A stretch of 64,000 nt of DNA, from NCBI RefSeq assembly GCF_964340395.1, contig NC_135560.1:5474498-5538497 (forward strand), in the 5' to 3' direction. This DNA is from Glandiceps talaboti (lineage: Eukaryota > Hemichordata > Enteropneusta > Spengelidae). A program made the position numbers and the translations under genes. This document shows positions 1 to 14,900 of the stretch, one piece after another (the stretch's first letter is position 1; each line of letters starts with the position of its first letter). The notes below the pieces were generated by a model. It did not search any database, was not told the DNA's origin, and saw nothing but the letters and a program-made list of their open reading frames with translations.

Positions 1-188
1 CAACGTCTCTCCTCAAACCATGGCAGTTTGACCGAGTACCTACACAGTGGAGAACCCCGGTTCATTGAGTAAACGACATATAACTCGTTTCTTCTCTCCA
101 GCTAGTAAGCCAGGTACGAGTGATCGAAATGGTGAACAACCTGCTAATTGCAACAAGACAACAGGTGACGTTTCAAATGTGGTTGCTT

Positions 189-1100
189 AAAAAGATCAAT
201 CGTCACAGGCTGGAAAATCTAAAGATGTAAAATTGGCACGATGGCTTGAACAATTTGAGTGGATGAACACACCAGTGAAAACAGCATGCAAGTACATAAT
301 AGATGGCAGTATTTACTGAGAATGGTGTCGATATTGTAAATTCTCCAAAGAGAAGTCTGATTTCACTTTGAAACGGGGTTGAAAAACAAACAAACTTTCA
401 TGGTACACTCCATTTCGGTGACACACGTTCGAGCGAATTCAAAGACATGTTTTTAGCAAAACCAGCGGCGGTCGGTCCCTTTGTGAAAGCCCTTGATATA
501 ACTAGTACTTGAATGGTGATAACAAAATAGCAGAAATGAAAATAAAGATAAATATTGCCTATCTGATAGCCAAACAAGAACTGCCATTTTCATTATTTCC
601 AAGTTATTGCTACTGCTCAGAAAAATTGGCGTCGATATTAAATCCAAGCTATGATAACACTCACAAATGCTCAGAGATGGTCGGAACAATTGCTGGACAA
701 ATCAGGAATGACTTAGCTAACGATATCAGAAAGGAAGCTAAATACATTTTTATTTTGATTGACGGCTACACTGATAGAGCTATGCAGGATGTGAAAAAGC
801 CTACATGCGACGAGTAGACAAACCAACTTGTAAACTAGTTGTGAATTTAGTGGGACAGAAGGAAGTTCAACACGCACATGCTGATGGTGGTGTTAGTGCG
901 ACAAAAACTGTATTTGACAAAGTTGATGAAAGTTGGATCTGGAGCAGATGGTGTGTCTGTCAATCTCGGTCGAAACAGGAATGTATACACTTTTACCCAG
1001 GAACGAAGTAGGGCAATACTACCGTATCACTTTACTGTATTAAAGTTGTTAAACTGTTACGATGCTTACCATGAAGTATGTAAACTGTCTGATGTGTAAT
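189..1100 (+). pseudogene. Degenerate hAT-type (ZNF862-like) transposase remnant
   Basis: Translated pieces in shifting + frames read like the N-terminal half of a hAT/ZNF862-like transposase. A zinc-finger-like WCRYCKFS sits near 310-335. A helical stretch follows at about 509-817, including ANDIRKEAKYIFILIDGYTD, which resembles the first catalytic-Asp region. Then come pieces containing LVNLVGQKEV and GADGVSVNLGRN (840-1000), which recall the family's LVGF-G-DGASVNLG segment. Stops (for example near 318 and 381) and at least two frameshifts break the frame, so no functional protein is possible. The left end may run off the window and the C-terminal dimerisation domain is not seen. Family assignment rests on remembered family motifs. 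It could be an old transposon copy or a dead domesticated gene. Confidence 0.6.
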
Positions 1101-2570
1101 AGCAATGTTATGTGGGTTTGAATTTCGTTTATTATTTGCCGTGGAAACGGGATTACATATCCCGGGTACGCGTTTATAAGGGCTACTACTAAACTTGAGA
1201 CGGCCAATAGTTTTTACTCCCTATTATTTGTCAATCGTTTACCAAATGACTTCATTTCCTGGAGTGGTGTTTCCCTTTACAGTGCACTGTAAGCCAACCT
1301 ACCAGGTCAACTATTTGTATGGGCGTCATACGGTGCGCTATAACTACTGCTGTGGAACCGTTGATGACCGGTCGTATGAATTTAGGATACTTTGCTAATA
1401 CATCTTTAACAAGTTGATCCGCTCCAGCAAGTGAGAAACAAATGTCCACTAGAATAATAAACAAAGAAATGAGGAAAAGGTTATGACTTGTGAAATACAA
1501 AGTGTTAGGTAGGAAAATTGATCACATACACATTTTTTAAAATGACAAAAGGTACAAAAATAAAAATCATCTTCTACATGTTTCTCTGCCTCTCCATTTC
1601 TTACTCTCTGTCTTCTTCCTGGTAACAAGACCTTTCCCAGCTTCTATACAAAACTGGTATGTTCTTGGCCCTCTTACTTGAATAACTTCCGTCATGAAAG
1701 AAATACTCTGTTCGCGAACAAGTGTCGTCGCCGCAGCCATGACAGTAGATGATGTCGACAGTCCAGACACTAGGTTATTTTTGCAAGAAAGGGCGTTATT
1801 GCACAAGATATTAAGGGCGGGCGAAATTTTTTTTTTATTTTGATGTCGGAGCTGAAAATTTGAGTCAGTCGGGTAATGAGAAACAAAAAATTAGGATCAC
1901 CATAATGTGTGCAACATTCAAATTGTGTGTGTTTTCATACACATTGTAATCACCTCGGTTGATCAATTGACAATGGGCGATATGGAACTCATATTCACTG
2001 TAACTGTGCTACATTTTTCATTTAAGACTAACTGTTTTGTAAGCTTAGAGACTGTTGCTCTTTCCTCAGGCCTCTCACATAGTTCAGTATTTTACTTATT
2101 TTACGTACTGTAACAACTGTCGAGTTTACTACATGTTGCCGTGAAAATATTTCGACTCAAAAATCTAAACATACACTGCAGTAAACTAGTGTGGGAACAC
2201 TTTGAGTGAGCATTTACAATGTTGGACGAGTACTGTAGACTTACTGGAGAGTAGAACAGCACTTTACCCCCCCCCCCCCCCCGAAAGGCGACGTTATGTT
2301 GTGGTATTGTCTGTGGATATTGTCTATATAATGTATTGCATAGATGCCAAACAAATCTAACACACACATACCTTTTGGTACTTGCAAGAACTTAAAATAG
2401 CATATTGTAAGCATCGTATGTATAATTAGCAAATTAATGCATAATTTGTATATATAATAATATGACGCTGTAATATGCATATTACGCTTATTATGGCATA
2501 GGGCATGTTATCTATCATCTGCATTTAAGAACGTTCTCATTATGATGGGACACGGTTAATCAGTTCCTGT
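1101..2570. other. No gene; AT-rich spacer with small repeat fragments
   Basis: No convincing exon is seen. A short fragment at 1249-1277 resembles the terminal repeat of the foldback family found at 23.4 and 63.0 kb (TCCTGGAGTGGTGTTTCCC). A 16-base C run lies at 2267-2282. The short ORFs on both strands show no family resemblance. Confidence 0.5.
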
Positions 2571-3387
2571 TGTGATGATAGAGAGTATTTATTGGTTGGT
2601 TCCTAAACCACCTGTCTTATTTGTTATGCATTATTTTAATGACCAGGTGTATTCACCTACTGTTAATTAACATAGTCTTTAAATAGCGAGGAATACAGTG
2701 CCACGTCGGCTGTTCCACAATTGGTGGGAGTTAAGGCAGTCGAGTCGAGTCCACGGCTGTTCTACAATAGGTGGGAGTTGAGGCAGTCCACGGCTCGTTC
2801 CTGAAGTTTTCTCAGTGGTTTCGTCAAGGGAGGTCCGTCTTCACTGTATCTGTCCGGAGAAGTGTCGTTCTCCTGTAAAGTTGGACATTGCTGAGAGTAA
2901 GCGGACCCTGACGTATGGTATGAATGGTGCGGACATTGACGTCAAAGTTTGGAGATAAATACTTCGAGGACCGTTCGGTACAACGGAGGAACCGTGAGTA
3001 GAAGCTGTCCCACGTAGCCGCCTTCAACACTCAACGAACTCGCCGTCCTGGGCTCTGTACTCGGTAACAGTTTGTGTGCACCACCGGCAAGACTAAAAGT
3101 CGCGAGTCAAGTCGCCAGTCAAGTTTGATAACCGAACATTTTGATATATATAGAACATTTGGAACCCTTTTATTTTATAAGTTTGTAAACCCTGTAATAT
3201 ATGTACACTTTCAAGACTTATTATTATAGTATATTTTGTTTCATTATAACCGAATTAAATAAGATAATTGTTAAGTGTAATGCTGTGTAGTGTCCTGTGT
3301 TTGACCGTATGTTGTTCCGACTGGAAGTTGTGGGGAAAGTATTTAATTGGGCGCTATTTGGCTTCTCTAAATTTTCGGTTCGTAACA
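2571..3387 (+). repeat. 5' LTR, 817 bp
   Basis: Direct repeat of 4216-5032 with no difference seen on reading. It holds an internal duplication of about 50 bp (two CACGGCTGTTC / GGTGGGAGTT blocks at about 2708-2790) and a TATA-like run GATATATATAG near 3143. ORFs in the LTR occur identically in both copies and are not genes. Confidence 0.92.
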
Positions 3388-3464
3388 AAATGGGGGCTTG
3401 TCCGGGAACGAACTAAACATAGCCATTCACGTATCCTGGATTGTATAATTGTATTGTGTGTACG

Positions 3465-3901
3465 GTCAAACATTGGCGTTAGCGAAAATAGAGTTGGAAA
3501 AGGAAAAGTTGAGGTTTCTAGCAAGAGAAAGAAATATCGAAAGAGAGCAAAGAGATATAGAAATGGAGTTAAGAGACAGAGATAGAAATGCTATGCTACG
3601 CTACGCTACGCTACGCTACGCTACGCTACGCTATGCTACGCTATGCTATGCTACGATACGCTACGCTACGCCATGCTACGCTATGCTACGCTACGCTACG
3701 CTATGCTATGTTATACTACGCTACGCTATGCTATGCTATGCTACGATACGCTACGCCATGCTACGCTACGCTACGCCACGCTATGCTACGCTACGCTACG
3801 CTATGCTATTCTATGATATTGTGTCAGATGTTAGAAGACATTCTCAGAATAACAAAATCAAAAAAATGAATGACAGTGTTGAGGTATATAGTGGTAACTA
3901 A
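3465..3901 (+). pseudogene. Residual gag-like reading frame with pentanucleotide insertion
   Basis: A charged, probably helical segment (residues like ELEKEKLRFLARERNIEREQ, 3490-3550) runs into a (CTACG/CTATG)n array and ends at a stop near 3901. The open frame has no ATG at its 5' end; the first in-frame ATG is just before the array. It looks like a stub of a gag coiled coil fused to simple repeat, not a working gag. A 5-bp unit gives a 5-residue peptide repeat in any frame, so openness through the array means little. Confidence 0.45.
3588..3818 (+). repeat. (CTACG/CTATG)n pentanucleotide array inside the LTR element
   Basis: About 230 bp of tandem 5-mers CTACG, CTATG and minor variants (CGATA, CCATG), strictly in 5-bp phase for most of its length. 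It occupies the position where gag/pol coding sequence would be expected. Confidence 0.95.
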
Positions 3902-4019
3902 AGAAATCACGACATATTCACTACACAAGATTTACATCAGGTTGATCTTTGATGTGCTTCATTCTTGGGTACTATTTGCAAATTGACTGGAAAAGTTGTT
4001 ATTGTGTACATGTTTGTTA

Positions 4020-4055
4020 GAAAATGTAATTGCCGATGCTCTGTCTAGGGTGTAG
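4020..4055 (+). pseudogene. RNase H C-terminal stub of Ty3/Gypsy pol
   Basis: Encodes ENVIADALSRV then TAG. The N-V-x-A-D-A-L-S-R motif marks the end of RNase H in Ty3/Gypsy polyproteins. Upstream sequence is closed within about 10 codons, so this is only a remnant. It assigns the element's superfamily. Confidence 0.75.
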
Positions 4056-4215
4056 TTAAGAATAACTTAAACATGTATTGTATGTATTGTACACATCTTT
4101 ACAGTTAACCCTAGGAGAAATGTATGATTTCACAAGAACCCTTGGTATTTGTAATTTGTGTAAAAAAGAAACTTTACTTTTGGTAAAATGTCTTTTTTTT
4201 TTCTAGGGGTGGAGG

Positions 4216-5032
4216 TGTGATGATAGAGAGTATTTATTGGTTGGTTCCTAAACCACCTGTCTTATTTGTTATGCATTATTTTAATGACCAGGTGTATTCA
4301 CCTACTGTTAATTAACATAGTCTTTAAATAGCGAGGAATACAGTGCCACGTCGGCTGTTCCACAATTGGTGGGAGTTAAGGCAGTCGAGTCGAGTCCACG
4401 GCTGTTCTACAATAGGTGGGAGTTGAGGCAGTCCACGGCTCGTTCCTGAAGTTTTCTCAGTGGTTTCGTCAAGGGAGGTCCGTCTTCACTGTATCTGTCC
4501 GGAGAAGTGTCGTTCTCCTGTAAAGTTGGACATTGCTGAGAGTAAGCGGACCCTGACGTATGGTATGAATGGTGCGGACATTGACGTCAAAGTTTGGAGA
4601 TAAATACTTCGAGGACCGTTCGGTACAACGGAGGAACCGTGAGTAGAAGCTGTCCCACGTAGCCGCCTTCAACACTCAACGAACTCGCCGTCCTGGGCTC
4701 TGTACTCGGTAACAGTTTGTGTGCACCACCGGCAAGACTAAAAGTCGCGAGTCAAGTCGCCAGTCAAGTTTGATAACCGAACATTTTGATATATATAGAA
4801 CATTTGGAACCCTTTTATTTTATAAGTTTGTAAACCCTGTAATATATGTACACTTTCAAGACTTATTATTATAGTATATTTTGTTTCATTATAACCGAAT
4901 TAAATAAGATAATTGTTAAGTGTAATGCTGTGTAGTGTCCTGTGTTTGACCGTATGTTGTTCCGACTGGAAGTTGTGGGGAAAGTATTTAATTGGGCGCT
5001 ATTTGGCTTCTCTAAATTTTCGGTTCGTAACA
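4216..5032 (+). repeat. 3' LTR, 817 bp
   Basis: Same length and, by eye, same sequence as 2571-3387. It follows the purine-rich tract at 4206-4215 and is followed by the CTGT target-site duplication at 5033-5036. Confidence 0.92.
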
Positions 5033-5330
5033 CTGTCGAGAATTAAATGACACTCCATACATTTATTCATGCTTCAATGCCATGACAATACCCTGCAAAG
5101 TTATGCGTATAACAGGCACAAGAAACAAACACATGTTCTTCTCCTTAATACAGGAGAACTTTAGTGGTCTGGAGATACTGGTTGGCATTGACATCATGAT
5201 TGACTTGCCACCGACAAAAAGGCGCACGGACATAGCTGAAACAATGCAACTGAAATTGTGTTGCTTTTTAAATTACACTATTTGTAACTATACCATTTTT
5301 AAAAGGAGTTTTGTTCAATGACTAACTACA

Positions 5331-5675
5331 CCATATTGTATTGTATTGTGTTGTGTTGTGTTGTGTTGTGTTGTGTTGTGTTGCGTTGCGTTGCGTTGTA
5401 CTACACTGCACTGCACTGCACTGCATTGTACTGTACTGCGTTGTGTTGTGCTGTGCTGTGTTGTGTTGTGTTGTGTTGTGTTGTGTTGTGTTGTATTGTA
5501 TTGTATTGTAGTGTATTGTAGTGTACTGCATTGCATTGTATTGTACTACATTGTACTGCATTATATTGTATTGTATTGTATTGTATTGTATTGTATTGTA
5601 TTGTATTGTATTGTATTGTATTGTACTGTACTGCACTGTACTGTACTGTACTGCACTGTATTGTATTGTATTCAA
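5331..5675 (+). repeat. (TTGTG/TTGTA)n pentanucleotide array
   Basis: About 345 bp of 5-bp units, mainly TTGTG, TTGTA, CTGCA and CTGTA. Blocks of one variant alternate with blocks of another, as expected of slippage and local homogenisation. All long ORFs here, on both strands, are by-products of the 5-bp period. Confidence 0.95.
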
Positions 5676-7908
5676 CTATCCCACGTGCAGCTAGTATAGG
5701 TTTAAACTATTCAAATTTGCTTTTTTATGCATGCTTACGCAATTATACTTTTACAACAATAATGGACCTAACGATTACGATTACAATAGCAATAGAAACA
5801 TGTACATAATACGTTTAACAAATCCAAGTCCCAAACGTCACTTCACTTCAGTTGGGATCGATGCCAACTCCGTATTGATACATTAAAATGGATGAAAACA
5901 ATGGATTATCCAAATTTCTTTAAACAAAAGTGAATTCACAATGTACCCTTCCACCTAAGTTTCCCTCCTTGTCTCAATAACCAGTAGTCATCACCATATC
6001 AATTAGGGAATATTTATCTATTAAAAGTTGAAAAAATTAATAAACGTTAAATGAACCAACCACTATTTGATGTATGTATGTGATAAACACGTAGGGTAAC
6101 GTCCTTTCAGAAAGCAGTTCATCAATTAGTATGCAAAACACATTGACATTTCGGGTTATTCCACTTTATTTAATAGATACCAAAGTACTAAACTTACACT
6201 AAATGGTATATATGGATAAAATGACAATAACAATTTACTTGACTAAAATGATAAGCATTAAACAGCTTATCTATTTCGGGGTTTTCTTTTCTTTTCTTTT
6301 CTTTTCTTTGACTTATCTTTGACTTTACCCTTTTTTGATATTTTGCAGATGAATATGCAACATTTGAAAACAATTATTAGTTTTGTAGTACATGTATTTT
6401 AAATGTAAAGTGTAATTTTGAAAGATATAACAAAAAAATTGGATTATTTGCTTAGAAACTACAAACCCAAAATAGATCAGAAGGTGTCATTATAAAGTAA
6501 ACGATGTTAGCGATAGCGAGGATAAACACGACCGATAGTCAAAAATTCATTTTATTTTTCAAATGCCTCAGTTAAGATTTGTGGTTTTGTTTTGAAACAA
6601 TATATCTAAACTGGAAAAATACCCTGATCGCTGCGAATGTGGTAACACCACTGATAATACGCCTGTCAAAACTTATTCTCCAGATACTTTGTCCTCAGAT
6701 GAAATATTAGTCTATCGGAACAATGCGTGAGGTTTGTTTAGAAATATTGAAAGCAAAATATTTCAAGTAGTGGTAGGCCTGTCATGCCATTTTTTCAAAA
6801 CAGAACATTACTAATCATCTATTCACGCCAACACAACATTCCACATAGACAAGTTATATGTGTTCATGCAAAAGTTGTACTGGTACGTTTGCAGAGTTCC
6901 AGCCCTCTTGTTATAATACTATCAGATCAAAAAGTATCTTTAGGTATGCGATCAGTAGCAGGTTATCATTCTCCCTGGAACGAAACACTTACATAACATG
7001 ATCTTTTAATGTCCAATGTCAAAGTTATGATATGACCCTATACGGTTATTGTTGCAGCTGTTCTCTTCTCATCCATCTTCTATGATTTATCCTAAGACTC
7101 TGAAGAATCATTCTATTCATATCTCACAGACGACAGCCCTCTAAGGCCTCATTACGATGATAAATTTGAGTGAAACCGCTGTGCATATCATAATTGAATT
7201 TATGTATTGCCTAACTCTGTGTAACGATTACAGAATAGAAACGACAGTGTATTCACGTGTTATTTTGACAAATGAGAATACCACAAGGCATACATGATAT
7301 TATATGAGAAATGATAGAAAGTGATGTAATGCAATAGCTCTGTAATATCCCAAGATTGATTTTTATTGTTGATACTTTCAAATACTTTCTCGTTGTCATT
7401 GTAGGTAATACGCTGCAATGCATCGTCGTTTTTGGTGGAATACATCTATCCACCTGTATGACAAACACTTAAGCCTACATCAGCTGCTGCTATAATAGAT
7501 GACTTCTGATCGAAGTCCAACTTTTTCATGTGCTGTCTTGCAAACAGTGTTTACCTTTGCATTTGACCTCGTTGTCAAGAGAGAGACGCAATAGTAACAA
7601 TGCACCGAAACTTTAAATCATATGATAACTCTTCAACACAAACATTTAACAGAAATAAGACATCTGACTCCGTTGTCTCTTTTAAACATAGTGTGTAAAG
7701 GGCATCAATTATATGTGCATGTCATATTCATGTAGCTATTGCGTTGTAAATTATTTGCACCAAAGAGTCAATTTATATGCAGCTGCTTATTACGCTTGGC
7801 AGTGTTATTATTTCTTTCAAAATATATACTTTCAACAACTGGGCTCTTGATTTTAACGAGCTACCTTCGTTCATCATGTTAACAGATGTTTTGGACAAGA
7901 TATGACTA
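5676..7908. other. No recognisable gene; AT-rich spacer
   Basis: I see no exon with family resemblance and no clear repeat apart from a short (CTTTT)n run at about 6288-6309. Small ORFs (for example 6784-6996) look like chance. Confidence 0.5.
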
Positions 7909-8022
<114 letters not shown>

Positions 8023-8120
8023 CATGGAATATATATATAATGAAGATCTTATATAAGTCTAGTTGAACTTTCACGCTTCATTAGGTCGCCTGATGATTGC
8101 AGAAGAAGAAGCGTGAAGCG

Positions 8121-8153
8121 CTCGCGCGCGCGCGCGCGTGTGTGTGTGTGTGT
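8121..8153. repeat. (CG)n-(TG)n alternating purine-pyrimidine tract
   Basis: A CG dinucleotide run of about 16 bp passes directly into a TG run of about 15 bp. Such strictly alternating tracts can adopt Z-DNA in principle. CG runs stand out in this AT-rich neighbourhood. Confidence 0.85.
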
Positions 8154-9120
8154 TGTGCCCTGTATTTTCTTTATTTACGTTAAAACAGCGATTGTGCCTG
8201 GTGGGCAATTTCAAAGTAGCGTTTTAGTAAGGTGCAAGTTCTGATGACGCGTGGCCAAAGGAAAACTTAATCAACAACCAAAGAACTCGAAAACCGACCT
8301 TCATTCTGGAAATAGAGACATGGTGGTGTGTGAAGTACATGTAATTTGGATACAACAGTTTCGTCATCAGCTTACTATCTCTCTAATGAATATAAATTCA
8401 AAGGGATCGTATTTCTATATAATAACGGTTTTGTTGCGAGTAATAACCCGTAATACATAACACATATTCAGTTTATTTTCATGTTTAAAGTACTTGTACA
8501 TTATGCACATTTCATCAGATGAACCACTTCCACTAGCGTGTTGAATACATTATAGATTAGATATACAGGTTAGGGTTAGGGTTAAAAGGTCTACACGTTA
8601 TGAAATGGCGTCATTCTAAGTGTGACGTGTTCACAAAACTATAAAGAGGAAAATAAATATGAAAATCATGCATCCTTCAATGCTAATTGTCAAGCACACA
8701 AATCGTATTCATGTGATTTATGTTTCTGTCTGCTTGGATTGCTGACAACGATTATACCTGGGGTTTGATTTATTGCGGTGTGATAATTCTTCATGTATTT
8801 CTGTCCGGTCAGCTCTTCCTATTGATAAATCCCAACTTGCTATTAATGTAATGCTGTATTATGCTTTTCTGGTGCCATATGATTGAAGATACGTATTTTG
8901 AAAGAGATTGTTCATCAAGGTCATTTAACCCCCAAGCTGACGTATATCACGCAGTGTGATTAAAAACAAACCTGTATGCGAGTATTGTTCCCAGTGGTAT
9001 AGTTTTGAGTAATACAGAGATCTAGAAGGTCGTGAAGAGTAACTAATTTAAAGATATAGATATACGGGTAAAGAGAAGTGAAATGAAGTGAAACAAGCAA
9101 AGTAATAAAGTTGAGTGGAA
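8154..9120. other. No recognisable gene; short telomere-like run
   Basis: No exon recognised. GGTTAGGGTTAGGGTTA at 8569-8585 is just under three TTAGGG units, too short to call an interstitial telomere. Confidence 0.5.
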
Positions 9121-10085
9121 TCAAATAAGACAGGAGAGGGTAGAGTAGAGTAGAGTAGAGTAGACTACGGCAAAGCAACAGTGGAGTAGAGCAGAGTAGA
9201 GTAGGATAGAGTAGCATGGAATAGAGTAGGGTGAAATAGAGTAGAGTGGTGTAGGGTAGAGGTGCGGGAACTATAGTAATGTCGAGTAGAATATTGAAGG
9301 GTATAGTACAATGACGTAGTGTGGAGTAGAATAAAGTTAACAGAAATGTACGATAGAGTAGAATAATGTAGGATGGAATAGAGTATAGTATAGTGCACTA
9401 GCTGTAGTGGAGTAGAGAAGTGTAAAATGGGAAGAGTGGGGGGGGGGAATAAAGTGCAATCGAGTACAGCTGAGTAGAGTAGCATGGAGTGGGGTACAGT
9501 ACAATAGTGTGGTAGGATGGAGTAGAATGGGGTAGAGTAGGGTAGAGTAGCATGGAGTAGAGGATACTGTGTACAACAGAGAGTATCATTGAGTAGAGTA
9601 GGGTGAGATTGAGTAGAGTAGAATGGAGTAAAGTAGTAGAGAAGAGTAGAGTAGAGAAGAGCATATGTAGTGTAGTGGAATAGAGCAGAATAAAGTGGAG
9701 TAACATGGAGTAAGGTAGATTAGGGTAGAGTTGAGAAGAGCAAAGTACGTATACATTGCAGTGCATAGTAGAGGAATGAAGTAAAGAAGAGTAGAGTGTA
9801 GTACAGCGGGATGGCATGGTGTAGGGTAGTTTGAGTGGAGTAGGGTGGAGTGAAGTGGAGTAGAATAAAGTAGAGTGGAGTTGGGTAGAGTACAGAACAG
9901 TAGCGGATTAGAGACAGTAAGGTTATTAGAAGTAGAGTAGAGTAGAGTGGGGTGGAGTTGACTAGAGTAGAATGGGTTGTGATGGGATGGGATGAGTGAA
10001 GAAGTTTGAAGTTGAATAGAGTGGACCAGTGAGTGGAGTGGTTTGGGGTGGACCAGACCGGAGGAGTGGAATAGAGTGGAATGAC
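9121..10085 (+). repeat. Degenerate (AGAGT/GAGTA)n pentanucleotide array, ~960 bp
   Basis: Nearly 1 kb dominated by GAGTA, GGGTA, GAATA and GTAGA units with frequent 5-bp phase shifts. It is far more diverged than the array at 5.3 kb, so it is probably older. The long minus-strand ORFs rich in Tyr, Ser, Leu and His (for example 9586-10131) follow from the period and are not genes. Confidence 0.92.
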
Positions 10086-10780
10086 ATGCCATGGAGATTG
10101 GACAAGCTACACAGAGGAAACGAGTATACATTTAAAGATAAGACATGTGTTCTAACCCAAACTTCACTATTAATTAAAATCAGGTACTTGAACACAATGC
10201 AACACGGATATCGATGGCATAGAGTCGACTGTGCTACACTATAATGATTATAGAATTTTTACCATATTTGCTTCATAGTCTGATAGTGATAAAGGTCAGT
10301 ATTCGATCAGACAGACGTTACTCTTTTCAATAATAACAAGACAGATAGTTTCTGACATATTTGGAACCACCCCTATTTCAACTCTACCGCAGTGTTTGCC
10401 ATCTGTTCCACAAATAGAGAAGTTTACTGTACTTTATTACTCATATTTCAACCCTATATTATGGCTATGATTACACTATTCAAAATAGTGCCCAGAATTC
10501 TAAAGAACATAGATCCACTTCAGAAACGGACTTATTTAAATTATCAAATATGTCATTGTTAATATATCATCAGTAAACCCTCTCTATTTACTGTAACCAT
10601 AAAACTGTAATGGCAGTTCCCTTTTAAGGTCAAAAACCATATGTATAGCTTCATGGATTAGACTAATAATAGAATACTAGGCACTCTAGTGATGAGTGTC
10701 CCATTTAATACAGTGACTTTATAGATGCTTTCCATTTTAAGTGGTTACCCGTAAAAAGGCAATAGTTAAATAATAACACA
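10086..10780. other. No recognisable gene
   Basis: AT-rich unique-looking DNA. No exon, tRNA or repeat structure recognised. Confidence 0.45.
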
Positions 10781-10781
10781 C

Positions 10782-11235
10782 GCCAGCGAGGTCAGTGTCA
10801 CAAATTATTACCTGCACAAGGCTTGGCACTCTAAAATTTTAATGATGCCCCAACCGGAGGCGAGGATATCATCAAAGCTTGGTAAAGTGTGCCATCCCGA
10901 GAGCAGGCACTAAATTGACGAATGATAATATACGATGAGTGAGTGGAAATGTGAATGTTTGGATGAATGAGTGGACGATGTAATATAAATAATAACACAT
11001 GTGTTCGGCTTGGGCATCATCAAAATTTTCGTAAAGAGAGCCAACCCTTGTGCAGGCACTAAATTGTGATATTGCTGGCATTTTATGTTTATTTTTTAAG
11101 TTTAGCATATTATAATACGTTTGACAAGAGGATAAGATCCACTCGAGTGGGTCTACTTGTAGATGTTTACCTGGCAAGTGAAATTTACACATGTCACAAA
11201 TAATGACCTCGGTCCCGTTTTTCCATTACTTTCGG
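10782..11235. mobile_element. Possible foldback/MITE-like element
   Basis: The left part (GCGAGGTCAGTGTCACAAAT) and right part (GTCACAAATAATGACCTCGG) are loosely inverted. Inside, GCACTAAATTG occurs twice (about 10907 and 11057), next to related GGCACTCTAAAATTTTAATG and GCATCATCAAAATTTTCG blocks. The structure suggests a small non-autonomous DNA element. Ends are not sharply defined. Confidence 0.35.
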
Positions 11236-13824
<2,589 letters not shown>

Positions 13825-14075
13825 TACACCCAATCCGTAAAACTGCCCAATTTTATGAAATCTATGTGCATGGTGTAACTTTGCCCACTTCATGGAATGG
13901 TCAACCTTATACAAATGAGAGTAGATTACGATCTAAAAGAGGCGAAATTACATTTTGGGTGCAAGATTTTTGAACTGGGGTGTTGATTATCGAACTTTAT
14001 TAAAAAAACAAGCTTCTCTGAATTATAATAAAATAATTGTGAAGTGATGAGTTTGTAAATACAAAGTAATAAAGT

Positions 14076-14418
<343 letters not shown>

Positions 14419-14900
14419 GTAAGACATATATAAAGTCAGCAACGTTTCTGGCTAATATTTTTTTAACTTCAAATAACCATGAGCCCACGATTTTGCGGCT
14501 ACTGTTAAAAGGGAACCCGCATAAACATTTGGAATCATTGCTTTATACGATAGCTAAAATGAAACCCCTGAAAAGGGCTGTAAAGAGTGTTGGTAAAAAA
14601 AAAACAATTTGTTATCGTCAAATCCAAAATTGTGTCCCACAAGTCCCAGTTTTACACACTATCAATAACCACAAAGAGTTTGTTGAAGTGGCTAGATAGA
14701 ACAACACCTTCTGAATGATCTATTTTGGGGTATTTTGCTGATAAAAAGCATCGTTGTAAACACTTTAATATCAAATATTGTTTTTCAGTATTTTCACTTG
14801 TGAAAGTGTAAGCTTGAAATGTATCGCATTTGTTAATAAAATAAAACTCCAAAATATATATTGAATTGCAATAGAATTGAAGGTGTAACTTTCTTTTCCC
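14419..14900. other. No recognisable gene
   Basis: Unique-looking AT-rich DNA. A 68-codon + strand ORF (14493-14699) has no recognised family and no splice context. Confidence 0.4.

Larger units (their letters stand above)
2571..5032 (+). mobile_element. Young non-autonomous Ty3/Gypsy-type LTR retrotransposon
   Basis: Complete element of 2,462 bp: 817-bp LTR (2571-3387), 828-bp interior (3388-4215), 817-bp LTR (4216-5032). Each LTR starts TGTGATG and ends GTAACA, i.e. TG...CA. A 4-bp direct repeat CTGT flanks the element (2567-2570 and 5033-5036), a target-site duplication. Just inside the left LTR, TGGGGGCTTGTCCGGGAA (3390-3407) resembles a primer-binding site for tRNA-Pro. A polypurine tract GGGGTGGAGG abuts the right LTR. 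The interior keeps only a short gag-like coiled-coil segment, a pentanucleotide array and the tail of RNase H, ENVIADALSRV followed by stop (4020-4055), a Ty3/Gypsy hallmark. Protease, reverse transcriptase and integrase are absent, so movement would need a partner element. The LTRs look identical by eye, implying recent insertion. Confidence 0.9.

Noticed and set aside
2824-3030. 68-codon ORF repeated identically at 4469-4675
   Set aside because: It lies in the LTRs; identity reflects the LTR pair, not selection for a gene.
5315-5699. 117-codon ORFs on both strands
   Set aside because: A 5-bp repeat gives a 5-residue repeat in all frames and lacks stops for trivial reasons.
8569-8585. Interstitial telomere
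   Set aside because: Under three TTAGGG units; expected by chance in a 64-kb AT-rich window often enough not to be called.
9165-10131. Minus-strand ORFs of 106-181 codons rich in Tyr/Ser/Leu/His
   Set aside because: Products of the degenerate pentanucleotide array; no family resemblance and heavy overlap between frames.
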